This document shows positions 1-7,251 of a stretch of 64,000 nucleotides of DNA, one piece after another. A program made the translations under genes and the position numbers. Source of the DNA: Streptomyces roseofulvus (GTDB taxonomy: Bacteria > Actinomycetota > Actinomycetes > Streptomycetales > Streptomycetaceae); contig NZ_BAAAWE010000001.1 in the NCBI RefSeq assembly GCF_039534915.1, positions 2,666,001 through 2,730,000 of the forward strand. The letters are read 5' to 3'. Position 1 is the stretch's first letter, and each line of letters starts with the position of its first letter. Under the pieces are notes generated by a model that saw nothing but the letters and a program-made list of their open reading frames with translations, had not been told where the DNA came from and ran no database searches.

Positions 1-1
1 G

Positions 2-814
2 CGCGGGCGGCACGGCGTGGAGCCCACCCCGCTCGGCGAGTTCGTGCTCTCCAAGGCCCGGCTGGTGCTCGGCGAGATGGACGCGATCGCGGCCGGGGCG
101 CGGGCCGTCGCCCCCGACACCCCGCTGCGGCTCGGCTGCATCCTGCTGGTCCTGGTCGACACGCTGCTCGGGCGGCTCGAACAGGTGCTGGCCGGGCGGG
201 AGATCGCGGTCTCGGTGGAGCACTCGGCGACCACCCTGACCCGGCAGCTCGGCGCGGGCCGCTACGACGCGGTGCTGTACGGGGAGGTCAACGACCACGA
301 GGTGCCGCTGCCGGAGGGGACGACGGCCCGGACGCTGATCCCCAGGGAGCCGTTCTGCGTCCGGCTCTCGGCGGAGCACCCGCTGGCCGAGAAGGAGCGG
401 ATCGCGCTGGCCGAGCTGGCGGGCGAGTCCTGGATGACGCTGGTGGAGGACGACGACGGCGGCCCGGAGGCGCTGGTCGCGGCCTGCGAGCGGGCCGGCT
501 TCACCCCGTCGCTGCGGCACCGGGTCGCCGACCGGAAGATCCACTACGGCCTGATCGCCTCCGGCCGGGCGATCTCGCTGAGCCAGCCGACCGCCCCGGC
601 CGCCGAGGGCACCGTGCTCCGCCCCCTGGAGGGCGACCCGGTGACCGGGCGCATCCGCCTCGCCTGGAACCGCTCGACGGTCGCCGCCCGGCACGCGGAA
701 CTCCTGTACCGGGCGGCGGCCGAGGCGTACCTGGCGAACGTCGCCAACAACCCCTTCCACCAGGAGTGGTGGTCCGCCCGCCCGGAACTCCACCCGATCC
801 TGACACCCGAATGA
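2..814 (+). CDS. LysR-family transcriptional regulator, 5' end outside window
   Basis: The frame is open to the left edge. The first residues read through a Gly-Val-Glu-Pro-Thr-Pro-Leu-Gly segment that is typical of the end of a LysR winged helix-turn-helix, so the GTG at 17 is not the true start and the DNA-binding domain lies mostly outside. What remains is the linker helix and a periplasmic-binding-like effector domain of about 200 residues. That domain has the usual 'LRLGCI' first strand, a 'YDAVLYGEV' segment and an 'EPFCVRLSAEHPLA' hinge. Family members are DNA-binding activators or repressors that respond to a small ligand. The ligand and target cannot be read from this fragment. It is convergent with the pectate lyase gene. 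Confidence 0.85.
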   Translation, partial: RGRHGVEPTPLGEFVLSKARLVLGEMDAIAAGARAVAPDTPLRLGCILLVLVDTLLGRLEQVLAGREIAVSVEHSATTLTRQLGAGRYDAVLYGEVNDHEVPLPEGTTARTLIPREPFCVRLSAEHPLAEKERIALAELAGESWMTLVEDDDGGPEALVAACERAGFTPSLRHRVADRKIHYGLIASGRAISLSQPTAPAAEGTVLRPLEGDPVTGRIRLAWNRSTVAARHAELLYRAAAEAYLANVANNPFHQEWWSARPELHPILTPE

Positions 815-821
815 CCCCCGC

Positions 822-884
822 CCCGACCCGGGACCGGTGCCGCGCGTGGCGGCCGTGGCACCGACCGTGCCGCACCGGGTCGGG
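822..884. terminator. Bidirectional stem-loop between convergent genes
   Basis: Perfect 10-bp arms CCCGACCCGG (822-831) and CCGGGTCGGG (875-884) enclose a second stem, GGTGCC/GGCACC. It sits between the converging stops of the LysR gene and the pectate lyase gene. No T-run is present, as is usual for Streptomyces terminators. Confidence 0.6.
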
Positions 885-911
885 ACGGCCCGTGAACGGG
901 AAGGCCGGGGG

Positions 912-1733
912 TCAGTCGTAGGTGAGGTCGGAAGCGGTGTAGCGGCAGGCGGTGGCGTCGGGGCCGGTGCCGAGCCGGGTGGGCTCCTTGCCGGTGTCGT
1001 TGCCGGTGAAGCGGGTGCAGGGCTTGATCTTCTTCTTGGTGTCGCCGTGCACGCGGACGTTCCGGAGCGACGCGGTGTCGCCGTAGTTGGCGTTGACGCC
1101 GACGATCGACGTGCCGGGGGCGGTGACGTCGACGTCGTTGACGATGATCGTGCGCTTGTACTGCTTCCTGCAGTTGCCGCAGGAGCGGACCAGCTTGCCG
1201 AAGTCGGAGACCTGGAACCTGGTCACCACGAGCTTGCCGGCGCCGTTGAACTGGAAGACCTTGTCGGAGGCGCCCCGCGCCCCGCCGCCGTACACCGCGT
1301 AGACGGCGTTGGCGGAGGTGCCCTTGAAGGTGGCGGCGTCCTCGCCGACGTCCTCCCACCAGACGTTCTGGAGGGTGCAGCTGCCGAGGCAGTGGACGCC
1401 GTCGGCGGCGGGGGTGCCGAGGACGACGTTCTTGAGGGTGGCGCCGTCCTCGATGACGAACAGCGGCCGCTGGCTCTCGTCCTGGCCGTCGGAGCCGAGG
1501 GCCCCGGTGCCGGAGAAGCGCTTCAGCTTGCCGTCGTAGGTGCCGGAGACCTCGATGGTCGCGGCGACCGGCTTGTCGCCCTTGGCGGCCGGCCAGGCGG
1601 GGACGGCGGCGGGGGCCGCGCCCGCCTGGGCGAGCAGGCTGGTGGTGACGAGGGCCGCGCCGGTGATGCCGACCGCGGCCAGACCGCCGGCGAGCGCCCT
1701 GCGGCGGCCCGTCCTGCGCTTGTGTGACGTCAT
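912..1733 (-). CDS. Secreted pectate lyase, PL3 family
   Basis: This 273-residue protein starts MTSHKRRTGRRRALAGG, a twin-arginine-like basic region followed by a hydrophobic stretch to about residue 40. It should be exported. The mature part has the PL3 signatures: an asymmetric 'VIEDGATLKNVVLG', then 'DGVHCLGSCTLQNVWWEDVGEDAATFKG', then an 'SCGNC' motif. These belong to a right-handed parallel beta-helix. The known reaction is beta-elimination of polygalacturonate, often calcium dependent, for plant cell wall breakdown. The start codon overlaps the stop codon of the upstream EI24 gene (ATGA at 1730-1733), and a GGAAAG Shine-Dalgarno lies just upstream inside that gene, so the two are likely translationally coupled. 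Confidence 0.9.
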   Translation of the reverse strand: MTSHKRRTGRRRALAGGLAAVGITGAALVTTSLLAQAGAAPAAVPAWPAAKGDKPVAATIEVSGTYDGKLKRFSGTGALGSDGQDESQRPLFVIEDGATLKNVVLGTPAADGVHCLGSCTLQNVWWEDVGEDAATFKGTSANAVYAVYGGGARGASDKVFQFNGAGKLVVTRFQVSDFGKLVRSCGNCRKQYKRTIIVNDVDVTAPGTSIVGVNANYGDTASLRNVRVHGDTKKKIKPCTRFTGNDTGKEPTRLGTGPDATACRYTASDLTYD

Positions 1734-2578
1734 GAGTGGTCTTTCCTGAGGGGGATGCGGTACACCCCCTGGTCGCCGCCCGGGGAGGAAAGGTTGCCGC
1801 CTTCCTGATCGTTCTCCTCGGCGTCCTCGGCCCGGTCGCCCTGCTCGCCGCGCAGGTCGCGGACCATCAGCGTGGCGCCGGCCACCGCGCCGGGCATCAG
1901 GAAGACCGCCACGAAGGGGACGAGGAAGGCGAGGGTGAGCGGGACGCCGAAGCCGAGGGCGACGCCGCGCCGGCCGCGCAGCAGCGTCAGGCGCTCCCTG
2001 AGCTCGACGCCCCGGCGCTGGAGGGCGACCGCGGTCAGTTCCTCGGCGAGGAAGAAGCCGGAGACGCAGAAGCCGAGGGCGGGCACGACGGTCTGGCCGA
2101 CGACCGGGATGAAGCCGCAGGCGAAGAGCAGCACGCCGTAGAGGGCGACCCGGAGCACCACCCGCAGGCTGTCGCGGGCCGAGATCCACAGCTCGCGCCA
2201 GAGCGGGTGGCCGGACTCGGGGACGTCGCCGCCCTCGCTGCGGTCGACGTCCTCGGAGAGCGACTCGTAGAAGGGCTGGCCGATGAGGAGGGTGACGGCG
2301 GTGAAGGTGATGACGGCGAGGAAGAGGCCGAAGACGAAGACGAGCGCCGTCAGCGCGTTGCGGAAGAGGCCGAGCCACGGGGAGGACCAGTCGTCGGCGA
2401 ACGGCGTCGCCCAGGCCACCAGGTCGTCCGCGCCGAACCCGAGGCCGACCAGGGCCCCGGCGTAGAGGACGAGGGTGACGAGCCCCGGCAGCAGTCCGAA
2501 GCCGAACTGCCGGCCGTGCCGTGCCACCCACTTCTGGCCCTGGACCAGATAACCGAAACCCACCCCGAAATCGCGCAT
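1730..2578 (-). CDS. EI24/CysZ-like membrane protein
   Basis: The 282-residue product has about five to six hydrophobic segments (around residues 25-55, 75-105, 135-165, 165-185 and 200-230) and begins with a soluble 'FGVGFGYLVQGQKWV' helix typical of the EI24 family. In proteobacteria CysZ of this family transports sulfate. The role in actinomycetes is not established. The C-terminal 40 residues are acidic and hydrophilic. No Shine-Dalgarno is visible before the ATG, but TAGGCT lies six bases upstream in the position of a -10 box, so the message may be leaderless. It overlaps the pectate lyase start by 4 bp. Confidence 0.8.
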   Translation of the reverse strand: MRDFGVGFGYLVQGQKWVARHGRQFGFGLLPGLVTLVLYAGALVGLGFGADDLVAWATPFADDWSSPWLGLFRNALTALVFVFGLFLAVITFTAVTLLIGQPFYESLSEDVDRSEGGDVPESGHPLWRELWISARDSLRVVLRVALYGVLLFACGFIPVVGQTVVPALGFCVSGFFLAEELTAVALQRRGVELRERLTLLRGRRGVALGFGVPLTLAFLVPFVAVFLMPGAVAGATLMVRDLRGEQGDRAEDAEENDQEGGNLSSPGGDQGVYRIPLRKDHS

Positions 2579-2608
2579 GCGCGCAGCCTAACGGCGCCGG
2601 TCACGCGT

Positions 2609-2644
2609 GCGGGCCGCACCCCGGTCGGTCGGGGTGCGGCCCGC
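2609..2644 (-). terminator. Strong stem-loop terminator downstream of ohr
   Basis: A perfect 14-bp stem (2609-2622 with 2631-2644) has an 8-base loop GGTCGGTC. It lies 35 bases after the stop of the leftward ohr gene and just upstream of the EI24 gene, separating the two transcription units. Confidence 0.75.
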
Positions 2645-2679
2645 TACGTGCGGTGTGTCCGGCCGGATCGGGATCCGGA

Positions 2680-3102
2680 TCAGACGGCGAGCTCGACCGT
2701 GATGTTGCCGCGGGTCGCCTTGGAGTACGGGCAGACCTGGTGGGCCTTCTCGATCAGGCTCTTGGCGGTCTCGGCGTCCACGTTCGGAAGGGAGGCCGAG
2801 ATCTTGACGATGAGGCCGAAGCCGTCGTCGTTCTTGCCGATGCCGACCTCGGCGGTGACCGTCGAGCCGGAGATGTCCGCGTTCTCGTTCCGCGCGACGA
2901 CGCCGAGGGCGCCCTGGAAGCAGGCGCTGTAGCCGGCCGCGAAGAGCTGCTCGGGGTTGGTGCCCTCGCCGGAGCCGCCCATGGCCTTGGGCGGGTTGAC
3001 GACGACGTCGAGCTTGCCGTCGTCGGTGGCGACACGGCCGTCACGGCCGTTCTCCGCGGTGGCGACGGCGGTGTAGAGAACGTCGGAGTGCTGGATGGAC
3101 AT
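2680..3102 (-). CDS. ohr: Organic hydroperoxide resistance protein (Ohr), first copy
   Basis: At 140 residues it has the usual Ohr length. The two redox cysteines are visible in 'GYSACFQGALGVVA' and 'HQVCPYSKATRGN', along with the conserved Arg-rich/Glu pocket segments 'GGSGEGTNPEQLFAAGY'. Ohr reduces lipid and other organic hydroperoxides in the cytosol, with electrons from lipoylated proteins. It has its own terminator. No OhrR-type repressor is adjacent, unlike the second copy at 13993. It follows the oxidoreductase gene in the same direction, but a stem-loop (3124-3154) lies between them, so it probably has its own promoter. Confidence 0.93.
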   Translation of the reverse strand: MSIQHSDVLYTAVATAENGRDGRVATDDGKLDVVVNPPKAMGGSGEGTNPEQLFAAGYSACFQGALGVVARNENADISGSTVTAEVGIGKNDDGFGLIVKISASLPNVDAETAKSLIEKAHQVCPYSKATRGNITVELAV

Positions 3103-3123
3103 GCTGGTTCCGCTTTCTTCTCC

Positions 3124-3154
3124 CCGCCGCGACTCGCGCCCACGATCGCGGCGG
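3124..3154 (-). terminator. Stem-loop after the MDR oxidoreductase gene
   Basis: Arms CCGCCGCGA (3124-3132) and TCGCGGCGG (3146-3154) form a 9-bp perfect stem just past the stop of the leftward oxidoreductase gene. Confidence 0.55.
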
Positions 3155-3165
3155 CTGAGGGCAGA

Positions 3166-4188
3166 CTACCGGTCCAGCGAGACGATCATCTTTCCGGTGT
3201 TGTCGCCGCGGAGCATGCCGAGGAAGGCGTCCACGCCGTTCTCGATCCCGGTGGCGAAGGTCTCGCGGTACTTCAGCTCGCCGGCGCGCAGCCGGCCGCC
3301 GACCTCCTCGACGAACTGCTGCTGGAGGCCGTAGTGGTCGCCGACCAGGACGCCCTGGAGGCGGAGCCGCTTGCCGATGATCATCGCCATGTTGCGCGGG
3401 CCGGGGACCGGCTCCGTGTCGTTGTACTGCGCGATCATGCCGCAGATGGCGGCGCGGCCGTGCACGTTGAGCGAGGAGATCGCGGCCTCCAGGTGCTCGC
3501 CGCCCACGTTGTCGAAGTAGACGTCGATGCCGTCCGGGGCGGCCTCGCGCAGCTGGTCCCGGACGGAGCGCCCGCTCTTGTAGTTGAAGGCGGCGTCGAA
3601 GCCGAGCTCCTCGACCAGCCACTTCACCTTCTCGTCGGAGCCGGCCGAGCCGATGACCCGGGAGGCGCCGTTGAGCTTGGCGAGCTGGCCGACCTGGCTG
3701 CCGACCGCGCCGGCCGCGCCGGAGACGAAGACGGCGTCGCCCGCCTTGAAGGAGGCGGTCTCGAAGAGGCCCGCGTAGGCGGTCAGGCCGGTCATGCCGA
3801 GCACGCCGAGGTACGTGGAGAGCGGGGCGAGCTCCGGGTCCACCTTGGTGGCGTGCTCGGCCGGGACGCCGGCGTACTCACGCCAGCCGAGGCCGTGCAG
3901 GACGTGGTCGCCCTCGGCGAAGCCCGCCGCGTTCGACGCCACGACCACGCCCACCGCGCCGCCGTCCATCGGGTGGTCCAGCTTGAACGGCGGGATGTAG
4001 GACTTCACGTCGTTCATCCGGCCGCGCATGTACGGGTCGACCGAGAAGTGGAGGTTCCGGACCAGGATCCGGCCCTCGGCGGGGGCCTCGACCGGGACCT
4101 CGCGCAGGGCGAAGTCGGCGGGGACGGGCCAGCCGTGCGGGCGGGCGACGAGGTGCCATTCACGGCTGGTGGCGGGCAGAGCGGTCAT
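3166..4188 (-). CDS. NADP-dependent medium-chain oxidoreductase (prostaglandin reductase/CurA type)
   Basis: This 340-residue protein belongs to the zinc-free leukotriene B4 12-hydroxydehydrogenase branch of the MDR superfamily. 'VDPYMRGRMND' near residue 55 and 'GMTGLTAYAGLF' near 130 are family hallmarks. 'VSGAAGAVGSQVGQLAK' is the Rossmann nucleotide-binding loop, and 'DVYFDNVGGEHL' follows. Enzymes of this type reduce alkenal/one double bonds with NADPH and often serve in detoxification. It is divergent from a MarR regulator across an 80-bp gap holding a palindrome (4237-4258), so it is the likely target of that regulator. A GGAGG sits at the right distance from the ATG. Confidence 0.88.
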   Translation of the reverse strand: MTALPATSREWHLVARPHGWPVPADFALREVPVEAPAEGRILVRNLHFSVDPYMRGRMNDVKSYIPPFKLDHPMDGGAVGVVVASNAAGFAEGDHVLHGLGWREYAGVPAEHATKVDPELAPLSTYLGVLGMTGLTAYAGLFETASFKAGDAVFVSGAAGAVGSQVGQLAKLNGASRVIGSAGSDEKVKWLVEELGFDAAFNYKSGRSVRDQLREAAPDGIDVYFDNVGGEHLEAAISSLNVHGRAAICGMIAQYNDTEPVPGPRNMAMIIGKRLRLQGVLVGDHYGLQQQFVEEVGGRLRAGELKYRETFATGIENGVDAFLGMLRGDNTGKMIVSLDR

Positions 4189-4236
4189 GGGGGGGACCTC
4201 CAGAAAAAAGCTTCACCTGATGAAACAACCATGCGC

Positions 4237-4258
4237 CTTGATATTTCATGTTGTCAAG
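4237..4258. promoter_or_regulatory. Probable MarR operator and divergent promoters
   Basis: An imperfect palindrome CTTGA-N12-TCAAG lies in an unusually AT-rich patch between the divergent MarR and oxidoreductase genes. On the minus strand its outer half supplies TTGACA, a consensus -35 for the oxidoreductase gene. On the plus strand TAGGAT (4267-4272) lies seven bases before the MarR ATG. Repressor bound here would cover both promoters. Confidence 0.6.
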
Positions 4259-4279
4259 CATCGGAGTAGGATGGGGCCC

Positions 4280-4714
4280 ATGCCCACCTCACACACCGAC
4301 CCCGTGACCCTCGAAGTCGTCGAGCTGATCGGCACGGTCGTGGCGCGCTACCACCAGGAGTACGAGGAGGCGGCCGCCGCCCACTCCCTCACCGGCGCGC
4401 AGGCCCGCGTCCTCGGGCTGCTCACCCTGGAGCCCACACCGATGCGGAAGATCGCCGAGAAGCTCAAGTGCGAGCCGTCCAACGTCACGGGGATCATCGA
4501 CCGCCTGGAGTCCCGGGGCCTGGTCGAGCGGCGCCCCGACCCGGCCGACCGCCGGGTCAAGCTGGCCGCCCCCACGGACGAGGGCCGGGACACCGCCCGC
4601 CGGCTGCGCGAGTCCCTGCACTTCGCGCGCGAGCCGCTCGGCGAGCTGACCGTCGTGGAGCGCACCCTGCTGCGGGACCTGCTGCGCCGGATGCTCGGCG
4701 AGGACCCGGCCTGA
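4280..4714 (+). CDS. MarR-family transcriptional regulator
   Basis: The 144-residue protein has the MarR layout: a dimerisation helix, then a winged helix-turn-helix with 'MRKIAEKLKCEPSNVTGIIDRLESRGLVERRPDPADRR' around residues 55-92, then a C-terminal dimerisation helix. I prefer ATG 4280 over the in-frame ATG 4271, because TAGGAT seven bases upstream fits a leaderless start. One cysteine, in the recognition-helix region, could be redox-sensitive, but that is inference. The divergent gene is an NADPH oxidoreductase, so sensing of an electrophile or antibiotic-like compound is plausible. Autoregulation through the intergenic palindrome is likely. Confidence 0.9.
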   Translation: MPTSHTDPVTLEVVELIGTVVARYHQEYEEAAAAHSLTGAQARVLGLLTLEPTPMRKIAEKLKCEPSNVTGIIDRLESRGLVERRPDPADRRVKLAAPTDEGRDTARRLRESLHFAREPLGELTVVERTLLRDLLRRMLGEDPA

Positions 4715-4730
4715 CGGCTTCCGCGACTCC

Positions 4731-5801
4731 CTAGACGCACCACCACAGGAACGGGGTGCAGGTCTCGGAGGGTTCCGGGGCCGGGGTCGTCGCGGGCGGC
4801 GTCGTGGCGCTCGCGGACGGGGAGGGGGTCGCGTCGCCCGAGGCGGGGGCGGTGGGCGAGCCCGAGGCGCTCGGCGTCGCACCCGACCCGTCGCCCTGCG
4901 GCTCCGGGGTGACCTCCGGCGCGGACGGCGCCGGGGAGGAGGGCGCGGCGGAGGTGGCGGCCGGACCCGCGGTCGCGCCGCCCGTACCCGTACCGGAGCC
5001 CGCACCCACTCCCGTACCGGATCCCTCGCCGGAGCCCGGCGCGGGCGTGACGCCCGTGCCGGACCCGCCGCCGGAGCCCGTGCTGATCCGGCGCGGGCGC
5101 CCGGTCGGCGTGGCCGGGCCCGCGGTGCTCTCGGCCGCCCGGTCGCCGCCCTCGCCGTCCCCGTCCGCGCGCTCGCCCGGATCACGGGTCGGCAGCGCGG
5201 GCGCCGGCGGGGTCTCGGTGACCTCCAGCTCCTCCACGGACAGCGCGGGCCCCGTGTCGTCCGGCTCCTCCAGCGCCGCCTTCGCCAGGCCCAGCGACCC
5301 CGCCGCGAGCACCAGCCCCAGCGTGCTCACCGCGACCGTCCGGCCCCGGCCGAACCTCCCCCGCTTCCGGCGCCGCGCCCCGGACCGGCCCGCCGCGCGC
5401 CCCTCGCTCCTCGGCGGCACCACCACGTCCAGCTCGTAGACGTGCTCGGGCGCGAGCGGCGCGCCGACGCCCGCGCCGGCTTCCGCGCCTGCTTCCGGCC
5501 CGACCTCCGGCCCGGTGTCCGGCCCGGGCTCCGGCGCGTACTCCGGCGCGTACTCCGGAACGACGGCGTGCCCGTACGGCTCGGCCTCGTACGCCGGGGC
5601 GACATGAGGCTGCCGCGGGTACGGCTCGGGTGCGTACGGCCGACCGGTCGGATACGGCTCGGGCGCCTCGACGCCCTCGTGAGGCGCGGAGTGAGGCAGG
5701 GCGTGGGGGGTGTCGTACCGCAGCCGCTCGACAGAGGTCCCGCACCCGGCACAGGCGAGGGCCCCGTTGAGATACCGCCGGCACGCGTGGCAGTAGTCCA
5801 T
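4731..5801 (-). CDS. Zinc-ribbon, proline/serine-rich single-span membrane protein (SCO2400-like)
   Basis: The 356-residue protein opens with MDYCHACRRYLNGALACAGC, two CxxC pairs that form a probable zinc ribbon. A Pro/Glu/Tyr-rich region to about residue 120 and a basic 'RRRKRGRFGRGR' patch follow. A single membrane helix (about 153-173) comes next, then a long Ser/Thr/Pro/Gly-rich tail that ends CTPFLWWCV. It resembles the Streptomyces family called SCO2400 in databases, whose function is unknown. Topology is inferred from the positive patch: ribbon inside, tail outside. The low-complexity tail suggests a wall-spanning stalk with a short aromatic, disulfide-capable tip. It ends 17 bases from the MarR stop, convergently. 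Confidence 0.75.
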   Translation of the reverse strand: MDYCHACRRYLNGALACAGCGTSVERLRYDTPHALPHSAPHEGVEAPEPYPTGRPYAPEPYPRQPHVAPAYEAEPYGHAVVPEYAPEYAPEPGPDTGPEVGPEAGAEAGAGVGAPLAPEHVYELDVVVPPRSEGRAAGRSGARRRKRGRFGRGRTVAVSTLGLVLAAGSLGLAKAALEEPDDTGPALSVEELEVTETPPAPALPTRDPGERADGDGEGGDRAAESTAGPATPTGRPRRISTGSGGGSGTGVTPAPGSGEGSGTGVGAGSGTGTGGATAGPAATSAAPSSPAPSAPEVTPEPQGDGSGATPSASGSPTAPASGDATPSPSASATTPPATTPAPEPSETCTPFLWWCV

Positions 5802-6096
5802 GGGGCTCGCACGCTAGGACGAGCGGCCCGACCCCGGGGAGTCGAGGGTGTGAGGATCCTGTGAGGAAACCGCAGGTGAAGCCCGTGGCGCCGCGATTCT
5901 CCCGGTTCGCCACCCCTTCCCCCACGCCGCTCCGGAACCCCTCCCCCCGCCGGCCCGGCCGCCGTACCGCCGCCCCGCCCCCGGCCCCGGGCGGCGCAGC
6001 CCAGCGCGCGCGGCGGGCCCTGCGGTCGCACGATGCGAACAGGACACCGCCCGCGACACCTCGCCCGTGTCAGCACCGCACCCCGGAGGATCCGCC

Positions 6097-7212
6097 GTGA
6101 CCGTCAGCCTCGATCAGCTGCGCCGTTGCCATGTCGCCGTCGACCTGGGCGCCGCCCGCACCCGGGTCTTCGTCAAGGGGGCCGGGCTCGTCGTCGACGA
6201 GCCGAGCGTCGCCGCCGTCAACACCCGTACCGGAGCGCTGATCGCGGTCGGCGCGCTCGCCGAGAAGATGACCGGCCGCACCCCGGACTACATCCGGGTC
6301 GTGCGCCCGGTCTCCGGCGGCACGGTCGTCGACATCGAGATGGCGCAGCGGATGCTCCGTCACCTCCTCGGCGAGAAGCTGCGCCGCCAGCTCCGCCGCA
6401 AGCCCCGGCTGCGCGCCGCCGCCTGCACCCCGCACGACAGCGACCCGCTCGCCCAGCGGGCGGCCGTGGAGACCCTGGTGGGGCTCGGGGCGCGCCGGGT
6501 CGAGCTGGTCGACACGCTGATCGCGGCGGCCGTCGGCTGCGGTCTGCCGGTGGAGCAGCCCACCGCGACCATGATCATGGTGTGCGGGGCGGCGACGACC
6601 CAGGTGGCGGTGCTCTCGCTCGGCGCGATCGTGACGGCCGAGCGGATCCCGGTCGGCGGTGACGCCATCGACCACGCGATCATCCAGCACCTGCGCCACC
6701 ACCACGAGCTGATGCTGCCGAGCCAGTCGGTGCGCCCGCTCCAGCTCGCGCTGAGCGGCAACGGCCTGACGCCGCACGGCCCGGCGTCCACCGAGATCCA
6801 CGGCCGGGACGTGGCCACCGGGCTGGCCCGCTCGGTGACCGTCGACACGGCGGCCGTGCGGGAGGCGATCCACACCCCGCTGACGGCGGTGCTCGACGGC
6901 ATCGGGAAGGTGCTGCGGGACTGCCCGCCGGACCTGGTGGCCGACCTCGCCGACCGCGGGATCATGATGGTCGGCGGCAGCGCGCTGCTGCCGGGTCTGG
7001 ACCAGATGCTGCGGGACGCCACCGGCATGCCGGTGCACATCGCCGAACGGCCGGACGTGTGCGCCGTGCTGGGTCTCGGCGCGATGCTGGAGGGCAAGGT
7101 CCAGCCGATGGTCCTCGACCCGCTGGGCGACCACCGCGGCCTGGCCGACGACGACGGCCGGGACCGTGGCCGGGACCGGGACCGCGCCTTCGCGGACGAT
7201 CTGACGGAGTGA
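6097..7212 (+). CDS. MreB-like rod-shape protein (Mbl type)
   Basis: The 371-residue actin-fold protein starts at GTG 6097, chosen because GGAGGA lies six bases upstream. Visible actin/Hsp70 motifs are phosphate-1 'VAVDLGAARTRVFVKG' (residues about 13-28), phosphate-2 'MIMVCGAATTQVAVLS' (about 158) and the adenosine motif 'GIMMVGGSALLPGLDQML' (about 288). The C-terminus has an extra acidic/Arg-Asp-rich tail. Canonical MreB phosphate-1 is DLGTANT; here Ala-Ala replaces Thr-Ala, as in divergent actinobacterial Mbl-like proteins. In Streptomyces these proteins contribute to aerial hyphae and spore wall formation. The GAF kinase gene follows within 40 bp. Confidence 0.82.
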   Translation: MTVSLDQLRRCHVAVDLGAARTRVFVKGAGLVVDEPSVAAVNTRTGALIAVGALAEKMTGRTPDYIRVVRPVSGGTVVDIEMAQRMLRHLLGEKLRRQLRRKPRLRAAACTPHDSDPLAQRAAVETLVGLGARRVELVDTLIAAAVGCGLPVEQPTATMIMVCGAATTQVAVLSLGAIVTAERIPVGGDAIDHAIIQHLRHHHELMLPSQSVRPLQLALSGNGLTPHGPASTEIHGRDVATGLARSVTVDTAAVREAIHTPLTAVLDGIGKVLRDCPPDLVADLADRGIMMVGGSALLPGLDQMLRDATGMPVHIAERPDVCAVLGLGAMLEGKVQPMVLDPLGDHRGLADDDGRDRGRDRDRAFADDLTE

Positions 7213-7251
7213 CCAATCCCGACATCGCCCGATTCGTATGCCGATGAGACC

